DNA from: JAEUWI01 sp942492815
GTDB taxonomy: Bacteria; Hydrogenedentota; Hydrogenedentia; Hydrogenedentales; JAEUWI01
Direction of reading: 5' to 3'
Length of the DNA stretch: 64,000 nt
Assembly: GCA_942492815.1 (NCBI GenBank)
Contig: OW818658.1
Location: 4,526,001-4,590,000 of the forward strand
How positions within the stretch are numbered: the stretch's first letter is position 1; every line of letters starts with the position of its first letter. Below the pieces are notes generated by a model, which did no database searches, was not told where the DNA came from, and saw nothing but the letters and a program-made list of their open reading frames with translations. Position numbers and translations under genes: made by a program. Shown here one piece after another: positions 41,936 to 50,550 of this stretch.

Positions 41936-44900
41936 TTCCGCTGTCGCGTCGGCCGCTTTCCCGCGCTTGAAGCTCCCCAGAAACCCAATGCACCAGCGCT
42001 GAAATTCGTCGATGAGGCTGTAGAACACGGGCACGACCACCAGCGTCAGCACGGTCCCCACAGTCAGCCCGCCGATGAGCGCGCGACCCAGCCCGGCGAA
42101 GGTTGCGCCGCTGCCCGTTGTGGCGGCGGCCATGGGCACGAGGCCGAGAATCGTCGTCAAAGCCGTCATCATCACAGGTCGGAATCGATCCGCGCCCGCG
42201 TTGACGATGCCCTCGGCAAGATCGCCCTTCTCCGCGCGCAGCGTGTTGATGTGGTCCACGATCACGATACCGTTGTTCACGATAACGCCCGCCATGAGAA
42301 TACAGCCAATGAGCGTGACGCTGTCGAACTGTGAACCCGTGAGGTAGAGCATCCAGATGGCGCCGCCCATGGCCAGGGGAACCGTGGAGAGCACGGAGAG
42401 GGGCAACACCACCGATTCAAAAAGCGCGGCCATGACGATGTAAATCAAGATGACCGCCATGATAAAGGTGCTCATGAAGTTGGACATGTTGTCGCCCAAT
42501 TCCCGGAGCGCGTCGCCGAAGTCGATGTAGTACCCCGTGGGCATGCGGTACTCGTTGATCGCGCGGGCCAGGGAATTCCTCACAGTGCCCAGATCTTCGG
42601 TGTCGGCGTGGGCCGTGAGGGCAATCACGTTCTTGCCGTTGTAGCGCTGGATGGTCGCCGCGGTGCGCTCCTTGGGGAAAGTCACCAGGCGGCTGAGGGG
42701 CACCAGCGTTCCCGTCGCACCCAAAACGGCCACGTTTTCAAGGTTCGCCCGCGACTTGCGATCTTCCTCGCGAAACTGGACCCACACGGGGATCTCCCGT
42801 ATGCCCTGCTTCATGTACTGGAGGCGCGCACCGCGCAGGGCCGCATCGGCGGTTACGGCGATCGCTTGCGCCGTGATCCCATATTGCTGGGCGAGGGGCT
42901 CGTCGATCTGGATCTGGATCTCGCTCGTTGCCCGCTCGAGATCGGTCTTTACATCGCTGACGTCGGACAGGGCCTCCATCCGCACTTTGAAGTTATTCGC
43001 CTGCTTGTGCAGTTCTTCCCGCTCATCGCCGTAGAGATACACCGTCACCGTTTCGCTGTCGTTGGACGAGCCCGCATCGGTCACCCGGTGCTTGATCTCG
43101 GCGCCCGGCAACTGGGTACCCATCAGCTTCGAGGTGATCTTCATGACCTCATCCGTGGTGTAGGGCGGGTCTACCCATTGGGCCCCGTCCTCCTCGGTAA
43201 AGAGGTAGATATTGAACGAACCCCCCATTGCGCCGTAGAGGGTCATGATATTCTTGATGCCCAGCTCCTCGCGGCGGCTGTCCAGCTCCGCCTGCATGGT
43301 GCTGAAAAGGCGGTCCGCCCGCTCCATGTCGTAGCTCTGATCCAGCTCGACGCGGATCTCGACTTCGCGCGTGTCGAGCCGGGGCATGCCGCCCATACCC
43401 ACCTTTTTGAAGGGTACGACAGCCGTCACCACGCCGATGAGGCTCAACAGGATCAGCATGGCGAGACGATTATTGAGCGACCAGCGCAGGCAGAATGAGT
43501 AGAACGATATCGTACGCTCCACCGCCCGCAGATTGCCCAGTGCACCGAGTATGCCGCCGAGAATGCCGGTGGCGCGTTCTCCGTCGCGCGCGCCGGAGAG
43601 CAGGTGGAAAAAATTCGCATGGTGGGCCATGTTGATCCGGCTCATCACCAGAGGAACGATAGTGAGCGCCAGCACCAGACTTCCCGTGAGCGCCACGATG
43701 AGGGGCAGGCCCAGCTCTTCCATGAAGACCGACATGCTGCCGGTGTCCATGTAGTACATGGGCACGAACACCACCACGGTGGTCGCAGTCGATGCGACGA
43801 TGGCGAGCCCGACCTCCTTGGCGCCCAGCAAGGCGCTGTCGAGGGGCGTGGCGCCCAATTGTCGATGTCGAATGACATTCTCCACGACGACGATGGCATT
43901 GTCTACGAGCATGCCGACCACGATGATGAGGGACACCATGGTGATCATGTTCATGCTCATTCCCGCGAAGTACATGAATACCAGCGCGACCACCAGCGAC
44001 GTGGGAATCATCAACGCCACGACGATGGTGGGGATAATGCGGTGCAGGAATACGAACAATACAATCAGGGCCATGGCCCCGCCATAAATGCCCTCTTTCA
44101 TGAGGTTTTTCAGCGCGCCCGTTATATAGTCAGACTGGTCGAAGAACACTTTCTGTCCCACATTCTGGTAGTCCTCCTCCGCCAGAATTTTCTCCATCTC
44201 CTCGCGAACCAGGCGGCAGGTTTTGACCGCGTTGGCCTCGGATTCCTTCGTCACAAGGACTAGCGCCCCCCCTTGGCCGTCCAGCGAAACGTGCTGGTTC
44301 TCCACGCGGGTGCCATAGCGGATGTTGGCCACGTCGCGCAGGCGTTTGCCGCCCGGCGTGACGACCAGATCGCCCAGCTCGTCCAGACGATGGTACTCGC
44401 CCACCACACGCACGATATGCTTGCTGCTGCCATCCACCAGTTCGCCGACGGACACGTTCAGGCTGCTTTCTCGCAGGCGGAGGATCACGTCGAACAGGCC
44501 GAGATTCAAATTGCGCAGGTAGTCCTGCTCAAACTCGATGATGACTTCGCGCTCGGGGCTGGAGGACTGCATCTGAATATCAGCCACGCCGTCGATGCGC
44601 CGAAGTCGCGGCTCCATCGTTCGGCGGAGCAAGTCCACGAAGGCCGAATCTCCCCCCTCCCGGAAGAGGCCAAAAGCCATGATGGGGATCGAGCGGGAGT
44701 TGAAACGCTGGATGACCATGCGTTCTACGTCATCCGGCAGCACCAGCTTCAGGCGCTCCATACGGTCCCGGACTTCCGCGGCGGCCAGGGCCATGTCGGT
44801 CTCGGGGGTGAACATCATACTGACGAAGCAGCCGTCGCCGTTGGAGATTGTTCGGATGTTGTCAAGACCGGACACCGTGCGGAATTCGCCTTCCACCGGA

Positions 44901-45100
44901 ATCGCAATCTGCTGTTCCACCTGGGCGGGCGTGGCCCCCGGATAAGGAATAGTGACGCCGAGGAATGCGGGGTCCACATTGGGCAGGAACTGCAAGGGTA
45001 TCCGCGTGGCCGCAATCACGCCGAGAATCACCACGCTGATGCTCAGCATGGTCACCGTCACGGGGCGGCGTATGGCGATGTCGGGCAGCGAGAATTTCAC
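41924..45100 (-). CDS. RND-family efflux transporter, inner-membrane pump 2
   Basis: 1058 residues, about the AcrB/HAE1 standard. N-terminus MKFSLPDIAIRRPVTVTMLS, then the first periplasmic loop and six membrane helices with the proton-relay Asp400 in GMLVDNAIVVVENVIRHR. A second half repeats the layout (periplasmic loop from about residue 560, last helices with AGVIVNNGIVIVDHINTLR). It exports hydrophobic or amphiphilic compounds by proton antiport as a trimer with an adaptor and outer-membrane channel. Its ATG overlaps the stop of the upstream RND gene by 4 nt. No TolC-type gene is nearby. Confidence 0.95.
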   Translation of the reverse strand: MKFSLPDIAIRRPVTVTMLSISVVILGVIAATRIPLQFLPNVDPAFLGVTIPYPGATPAQVEQQIAIPVEGEFRTVSGLDNIRTISNGDGCFVSMMFTPETDMALAAAEVRDRMERLKLVLPDDVERMVIQRFNSRSIPIMAFGLFREGGDSAFVDLLRRTMEPRLRRIDGVADIQMQSSSPEREVIIEFEQDYLRNLNLGLFDVILRLRESSLNVSVGELVDGSSKHIVRVVGEYHRLDELGDLVVTPGGKRLRDVANIRYGTRVENQHVSLDGQGGALVLVTKESEANAVKTCRLVREEMEKILAEEDYQNVGQKVFFDQSDYITGALKNLMKEGIYGGAMALIVLFVFLHRIIPTIVVALMIPTSLVVALVFMYFAGMSMNMITMVSLIIVVGMLVDNAIVVVENVIRHRQLGATPLDSALLGAKEVGLAIVASTATTVVVFVPMYYMDTGSMSVFMEELGLPLIVALTGSLVLALTIVPLVMSRINMAHHANFFHLLSGARDGERATGILGGILGALGNLRAVERTISFYSFCLRWSLNNRLAMLILLSLIGVVTAVVPFKKVGMGGMPRLDTREVEIRVELDQSYDMERADRLFSTMQAELDSRREELGIKNIMTLYGAMGGSFNIYLFTEEDGAQWVDPPYTTDEVMKITSKLMGTQLPGAEIKHRVTDAGSSNDSETVTVYLYGDEREELHKQANNFKVRMEALSDVSDVKTDLERATSEIQIQIDEPLAQQYGITAQAIAVTADAALRGARLQYMKQGIREIPVWVQFREEDRKSRANLENVAVLGATGTLVPLSRLVTFPKERTAATIQRYNGKNVIALTAHADTEDLGTVRNSLARAINEYRMPTGYYIDFGDALRELGDNMSNFMSTFIMAVILIYIVMAALFESVVLPLSVLSTVPLAMGGAIWMLYLTGSQFDSVTLIGCILMAGVIVNNGIVIVDHINTLRAEKGDLAEGIVNAGADRFRPVMMTALTTILGLVPMAAATTGSGATFAGLGRALIGGLTVGTVLTLVVVPVFYSLIDEFQRWCIGFLGSFKRGKAADATAEQDG

Positions 45101-48100
45101 GGCGCGGGCGTCTCCCCGGCGATGATTTTGTCACGCCCGCCCACGAGGTAATAGATCATGGGTATGATAAACAGGGTAAGGACCGTTGCCGAGGACAGGC
45201 CAAACATGACCGTGACGGCCAGGGGGCGTCGCATTTCGGCGCCTTCTCCGGAAGCCACGATCATCGGGAGCAGACCGAGCACCGTGGTAATCGTGGTCAT
45301 CAGAATGGGGCGCAGGCGGACGGCGCAGGACTCCACGATGGCGCGGTGCTTCGTGTAGCCGCGCTCGCGAAGCTGATTGATATAGTCTACAAGCACGATG
45401 GCGTTGTTCACCACGATACCGGCGAGAATGATGCCGCCCAGGAACACCATGATGCTCAGGTCGATGCCCATGTACTTGAGGGCGTAGGCCACGCCGAAGA
45501 AGGCCAGCGGCACGCTGAACATGACAATGGCCGGGTGCCACATGGATTCGAACTGGCACGCCATGACGACATAGACGAGGAAGATGGCCAGGATCAGCGC
45601 GAAGCGCAGGCTCTCATAAGAGGTCTCCAGCTCGCGGTTCTGGCCGCCGAGTTCGAAGAGGTAGCCCTGAGGGCGTTCCATCGTGTTCATGGCCGTCAGG
45701 ATGTCGCGCGACACCGCAGCCAGGTCGCGCCCTTCGAGGTTCGCGGTAATCACTACCGTCCGGCGTTGCCCCACGCGTCGGATCTCGCTGGGGCCTTCCT
45801 GCTGTTGGATCAGGGTCACGGAATCGAGCGGGGTCGACGCGAGGCCCTCGGTGAGGTTGAGCTGGCGCAGATCGGACTTGCTCTTAAGAAAGGACTTGTC
45901 GGAGCGCACGCGAATATCGATCTTCTCGCCCGCCAGGCTGAAGCGCGTGGGCACGTCACCCTGGAGCTCGGACTGGACCCTGGAGGCCACCTGGCTGGTG
46001 GAAAGGCCCTTTTTCGCCAGGGCGAGGCGATCGGGCGAGATGATGATCTCGGGAAATCCGGACTTGACACTCAACTCGGCATCTTTGACCCCGGGAACGG
46101 CGGAGACTAACTCGATGGCCTTTTCGCCCATGGTGCGCAGGGTTACCAGGTCGTCGCCCACAATCTGAAGCTCGATAGCCGTCTTGAAGCTGAACAGGGA
46201 AGGTAGTTGAAAGGTGACCTCCTCGCCGGGCGCGGGCACTAGTTTCGGGCGCAGGCGCTCGATGATTTCATCCTGGAAAAGGGCCAGGCGCTCGGGGTCC
46301 CGGAGCATAACCGTGAACTCGGCCACGTTTTCCCCCCGCTCCGTGGTACCGCGGGTACCCTCCTCGCCCACTTCGACGGTGACGCGGTCCACGTCGGGAT
46401 CCGCACGGAGAACGCTTTCCAGCTCGCGGGCGCGCAGTTCGGTCTGCTCGATGCGGGTGCCCGCGCGGGCTTCAAGCCGCACCTGAAACTCGCCCTGCTT
46501 CATGGGCGGGATCAGTTCACTGCCGAGGCCAAAGAGGGTCTGCAGGGCGTGGGCGGCCGCCAGCAGGGTCAGCAGCAGGATCACGGGGCTGAAGCGGAGG
46601 GCCTGCTCCAGTGCGACGCGATACACCCGGCACATGGTGTTGTAGGCCAGATCGAAGGCTTCCAGGGGAATCCAGAGGACAACGCGGAGCACCGAACGCG
46701 CGGCGGTGTACACCGCAAAGAAACAGAGAAATGAGATAAAGAGACATGTCGCCAGAAAGGCCCCGATTCCGCCGAGTACGAACTGGAGCAGAAAAAGAAC
46801 GATCAGGAAGGGAAGCAGCAGTGGCAGAGCCACCAGGCAGACCAACTTCCCAAAGGCCCCACCTTCACGCCAGCGGACGCCAAAGCCCTTCAGGGGCGCA
46901 AAGGCCTCGTGCAGGGTCTTTGCCACATAGCCCCGCGCATAACCGAGCCCTTGCGGGAACACGCCAAGCGCCGCGGATACCCGCCCGCGCCCTTCAGCCG
47001 TGCGCAGGTGATCGTAGGCGCGCGTCGCCCAGAAAACCTGACCGGTCCGCTCGATCTTCAGACCCTGGCGGGACACGACCAGCGGAATGAGGTACAGAGC
47101 CGTAAGCAGTGATGCGAGGAGCGAAAAGGATACGGTCAGGGCCAGATCGCCGAACAACTGACCGGCCACGCCCTCGACAAAGGTCACGGGAAAGAACACG
47201 CAGACGGTGGTGAGGGTAGAGGCAATTACGGCGCCCGAGACTTCCCGGGTGCCCCGCTCCGCGGCATCGATGGGGCTGTCACCTTCCTCGCGGCAGCGGA
47301 AAATACTTTCCAGCACCACGATGGAGTTGTCCACGAGCATGCCCACGCCCAGGGCCAGACCGCCCAGGGACATGATGTTGAGCGTCACGCCACCGGCGAA
47401 GAGAGGGACGAAGGTAGCCACCACGGAGATGGGAATGGCCACACCGATGATGATGGTGCTCTTCATCTCGCGCAGGAACAGGAAAAGCACGATAAGCGCG
47501 AGTATACCCCCGATGATGGTCGCGTCTTTCACCTCGTCGATGGATCCCTGAATGAAACGGGACTGGTCGCTGATGAGGGTCAGGCCGGTGCCATCGGGGA
47601 GTTCGTCGAGAAGGGTGTAGGCTTCAAGAGTTTCCAGCGGTGCCGGGCGGCCGGCTTTTCGGTTCCCCTCGCGGACACTCTCCTTGACCTGCTTGAAGAT
47701 CTTTTCCCAAAACCCGAGTTCCCGATCAAAGCCGAGCAGGTCTTTGACCATGTTACACACGTCCACCGTGTTCGCATCGCCCTCTTTATAGATTTCGAGG
47801 GCCACGGCCTCGCGGCCATTGATGCGAACGATGGTTTCCACTTCCTTCGTACCCATGAACACTTCCGCCACGTCGGCCAGTCGCACGGGCCGGCCCGTGG
47901 CCGAAGTGATGATGGACTCGCGGATATCCTCCACCGTCTCAAATTCGTTGTAGGTGCGGACCAGGTATTCGGATTTGCCCTCTTTCAGGCTGCCGCTGGA
48001 GCGACTGATGTTCTGCTGGGCCAGGCTGTTGCCGATGGCCTCCATGGAAAGACCGAGGCTCTTGACGTGCTGGGGATCGACCAGCACCTGGATTTCCGCT

Positions 48101-48705
48101 TCCTGGCCGCCCTTGACCAGCACCTGGGCGATACCCGACTTGGCTTCAAGGTCGCTCTTTACGTTGCGCTCGGTGGCCTCGCGGATTTCGGTGAGCAGCT
48201 TTTTCTCGATCGCGGGGTCCACGTCGCGCCCCTGGGCCGCCAGATCGGGCGTGGTAATCGCCACCTGCATGATGGGATCGAGGGTGGGATCGTAACGCAG
48301 GATGACGGGCTTCTCCGTCAATTCCTGCGGTGCCTCGAAGAGGTCCAGCCGATCCCGAACGTCCTGCTGGGCCGCGCTCATGTCGGTATCCCAGGTGAAT
48401 TCCAGAATGATTTCGGAGGTGCCGGGGGAGGATACGCTGCTGATCTCCACCAGACCGGTGACGATGCTGAGCATTTCCTCAAGGGGGCGGGTGACCAGAT
48501 TCTCCACCACCTCGGGCGCGGCCCCCTCGTATTCCGTACGGACCGTGAGGGTCGGATAGTCCATGTCCGGCATGAGGTTGATGGGCAACTGCTGATAGGA
48601 GCGGACGCCGAACACAATCATGGTGAGGAAGATCATGGCCGTCGTCACGGGGCGCCGGATGGCCAGGCGGTAGTTCTTCGGCGCTTCGTGCGGTGCTTCG
48701 GTCAT
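45097..48705 (-). CDS. RND-family efflux transporter, inner-membrane pump 1, with membrane insertion
   Basis: 1202 residues, roughly 150 longer than usual. Standard features: IRRPVTTAMIFLTMIVFGVR, GGLALGVGMLVDNSIVVLES with proton-relay Asp459, and the second-half motif GIILAGIVVNNAIVLVDYIN. Between TM6 (ending about residue 545) and TM7 (about residue 706) there is an insertion of about 150 residues, of which 618-668 is strongly hydrophobic (LVCLVALPLLLPFLIVLFLL, FLATCLFISFLCFFAVYTAA), suggesting two extra membrane segments. A further charged insertion lies at 325-365. It is coupled to pump 2 by a 4-nt overlap, so a heteromeric pump is possible (inference). Confidence 0.94.
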   Translation of the reverse strand: MTEAPHEAPKNYRLAIRRPVTTAMIFLTMIVFGVRSYQQLPINLMPDMDYPTLTVRTEYEGAAPEVVENLVTRPLEEMLSIVTGLVEISSVSSPGTSEIILEFTWDTDMSAAQQDVRDRLDLFEAPQELTEKPVILRYDPTLDPIMQVAITTPDLAAQGRDVDPAIEKKLLTEIREATERNVKSDLEAKSGIAQVLVKGGQEAEIQVLVDPQHVKSLGLSMEAIGNSLAQQNISRSSGSLKEGKSEYLVRTYNEFETVEDIRESIITSATGRPVRLADVAEVFMGTKEVETIVRINGREAVALEIYKEGDANTVDVCNMVKDLLGFDRELGFWEKIFKQVKESVREGNRKAGRPAPLETLEAYTLLDELPDGTGLTLISDQSRFIQGSIDEVKDATIIGGILALIVLFLFLREMKSTIIIGVAIPISVVATFVPLFAGGVTLNIMSLGGLALGVGMLVDNSIVVLESIFRCREEGDSPIDAAERGTREVSGAVIASTLTTVCVFFPVTFVEGVAGQLFGDLALTVSFSLLASLLTALYLIPLVVSRQGLKIERTGQVFWATRAYDHLRTAEGRGRVSAALGVFPQGLGYARGYVAKTLHEAFAPLKGFGVRWREGGAFGKLVCLVALPLLLPFLIVLFLLQFVLGGIGAFLATCLFISFLCFFAVYTAARSVLRVVLWIPLEAFDLAYNTMCRVYRVALEQALRFSPVILLLTLLAAAHALQTLFGLGSELIPPMKQGEFQVRLEARAGTRIEQTELRARELESVLRADPDVDRVTVEVGEEGTRGTTERGENVAEFTVMLRDPERLALFQDEIIERLRPKLVPAPGEEVTFQLPSLFSFKTAIELQIVGDDLVTLRTMGEKAIELVSAVPGVKDAELSVKSGFPEIIISPDRLALAKKGLSTSQVASRVQSELQGDVPTRFSLAGEKIDIRVRSDKSFLKSKSDLRQLNLTEGLASTPLDSVTLIQQQEGPSEIRRVGQRRTVVITANLEGRDLAAVSRDILTAMNTMERPQGYLFELGGQNRELETSYESLRFALILAIFLVYVVMACQFESMWHPAIVMFSVPLAFFGVAYALKYMGIDLSIMVFLGGIILAGIVVNNAIVLVDYINQLRERGYTKHRAIVESCAVRLRPILMTTITTVLGLLPMIVASGEGAEMRRPLAVTVMFGLSSATVLTLFIIPMIYYLVGGRDKIIAGETPAP

Positions 48706-48838
48706 GAGGTATCCGTGTCAGGGTCGTGGTTGAACTCGCGTTTGTCGCGGAAAGCAGTACGGGGTACCGGGAAAACAGGGAAGCGCCGCAAGCGCCTCTC
48801 CCGGTCGCACCGGATCATGGGGGGCACGCACGTCCCGG

Positions 48839-50095
48839 TCAGGAACGCCCCTTGGCCTCGGCGGCCATCTCAGCCTCCTGGGCCGCCTTTTCCTTCTGGA
48901 CTTCGTCCAGCGCCTTATCGGCGGAAATCTCGCCGCGGGCTTTCAGGGTCTCTTCGAGATTTCCAATCTCGAGGGAGTCCCCCTCGTTCACGGTCTGCTG
49001 GCCCAGCGTGATTACGAGGGTGGCATCGCTAATCCCGGAGAGAACCTCGGTGAAGTTGCTGTCTTCCAGACCCGTCTCGACTTCCACGCGTGCGGCGACC
49101 CACTCGGGCGTTTCCGCCGCCGGAGAAGCCGTAGCGGCACCTTCCACGGCGGCCTTGGCAGCCTGGGCTTCGGCGGCTTCCGAGCCGCGCTGTGCGACCA
49201 TCACGTAGCGCCGGGCGTTTTCCTCGACGATCGCGTCTTTCGGGACCACCAGGACGCCCTGGTGCGTATCCATGATCAGGCTGTATCGCGCGAAGGCCGA
49301 CTCCCGGAGGTAGGCGTGGTCCTTGGCATCGAAATCGAGCACAACCTTCACGGAACCCGTCTGGGCATCGACGCCGGGGTTAATCCGGCGGACTTTGGCG
49401 ATAAACTCGCGGTCGCCGGAGGAATCGATGGTCACCCGAGCCTCCTGGCCCAGCTTCAGGCGGGGCAGACTGCGCTCCGTGACAAAGATGGGGAGAATGA
49501 AGGACGCGGGGTCTACGATACTGAAAACGGGCATACCGGTGCTGACCAGCATGCCTGCCTGAAGTTTCCGGTGCGTGATCACACCGCCGATGGGGGCGCG
49601 GATGGTCAGGAAGGTCAACTGCACCTCCTGCATTTCCAGTGATGCCTTGGACTGATCGTAGGCCGACTTTGCATTATCGCGTTCGGCCGGGCTGATGATC
49701 CCCTGCCGCATGCCCGCTTCCGCGCGTTCATAGGAAATCTTCTGTTGCGACATACCCACGCGCGACTGGCGGATCTGCACTTCCATCTCGGCCTTGTCGA
49801 TCTCGGCCAGTACCTGGTCCTTCTCCACCGTGTCCCCCTCCTCCACCAAGATCTCCAGGCAATGGCCGGTACCCTTGGCCAGCACTTCTACCTGTTTCTC
49901 CGCCGTGATGTTGCCCGTCTCCGTCAAATACTCGGACACGTCGCGGCGCTCTGGCTGGGAAGCCTCCACCAGAAATGGAGTCTTGGCCGGCTTCTCCGCG
50001 TTCAAGGCGCTGACCGTGCCTTTATCCGACTGGCCGCAACCGGCCAGGCCCGCAAGTACGGCGGCGCCAAGAATCCAGCACAAGGACTTTCGCAT
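48839..50095 (-). CDS. RND periplasmic adaptor (membrane fusion) lipoprotein
   Basis: 418 residues from ATG 50095 (AAAGGA upstream). The N-terminus MRKSLCWILGAAVLAGLAGC is a lipoprotein signal with the Cys at the lipobox. The HlyD-like order follows: barrel-sandwich LVEEGDTVEKDQVLAEIDKA, alpha-hairpin (residues about 90-150), and second lipoyl half FLTIRAPIGGVITHRKLQAG, then the beta-barrel. The C-terminus has a low-complexity Ala/Glu-rich insertion (SEAAEAQAAKAAVEGAATAS) and a charged tail. It is the first gene of the minus-strand efflux operon and links the pumps to an outer-membrane channel not found in this window. Confidence 0.93.
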   Translation of the reverse strand: MRKSLCWILGAAVLAGLAGCGQSDKGTVSALNAEKPAKTPFLVEASQPERRDVSEYLTETGNITAEKQVEVLAKGTGHCLEILVEEGDTVEKDQVLAEIDKAEMEVQIRQSRVGMSQQKISYERAEAGMRQGIISPAERDNAKSAYDQSKASLEMQEVQLTFLTIRAPIGGVITHRKLQAGMLVSTGMPVFSIVDPASFILPIFVTERSLPRLKLGQEARVTIDSSGDREFIAKVRRINPGVDAQTGSVKVVLDFDAKDHAYLRESAFARYSLIMDTHQGVLVVPKDAIVEENARRYVMVAQRGSEAAEAQAAKAAVEGAATASPAAETPEWVAARVEVETGLEDSNFTEVLSGISDATLVITLGQQTVNEGDSLEIGNLEETLKARGEISADKALDEVQKEKAAQEAEMAAEAKGRS

Positions 50096-50550
50096 GGGAG
50101 AATCAATTCCTTTCGTATAGAACGCCGGGGCATGGGGAGCTTTGGTCTCAAGTGGCGGCGGGAACGGCTTGCCGGGCATTCGATGGTGTCGATCACCAGC
50201 GCCACACCATACCCGCTCGCACGGCCTTCATTACGCGAAGGGCCGTAGATACGGGCATCACTTAGACGGGACCCGCAGTACTGTGGCGGGGCTGTTACAG
50301 GGGGTGCGCCCCAAAACGAAGGAGCGCATGAATTTCCACATTATACCAGCACGGGCTTCAAAGTGTGCAATCGCTGGGTGTGATTTCTTATGATGGTTCT
50401 CATCGGGAAATTGGTGCGCAAATTGCCTTATAATATATTGTTGACACTGAACTGTGAAAATGGCATGATGCCAACATGAATCGTGGTGCCTGATTGGACC
50501 AGTGGGATCCGCCGTCGATACAACCGTCGCGGAAGCAAGGAGTCTGTTGC
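50096..50550. other. Divergent intergenic region between efflux operon and PKD lipoprotein gene
   Basis: 455 bases. It must hold the promoters of both flanking units. On the plus side a good promoter is visible at 50441-50469. On the minus side no convincing pair is seen. GACGGGACCCGCAGTACTGT and nearby bases form no clear operator. No small gene is supported. Confidence 0.55.
50441..50469 (+). promoter_or_regulatory. Sigma-70-type promoter for the PKD lipoprotein gene
   Basis: TTGACA (50441-50446), 17-nt spacer, CATGAT (50464-50469), about 80 nt before the start codon. Confidence 0.6.

Noticed and set aside
50411..50434. Second promoter using TATAAT at 50429
   Set aside because: The only -35-like sequence (TTGGTG) is 12 nt away, too close; the TTGACA-N17-CATGAT pair just downstream is better.
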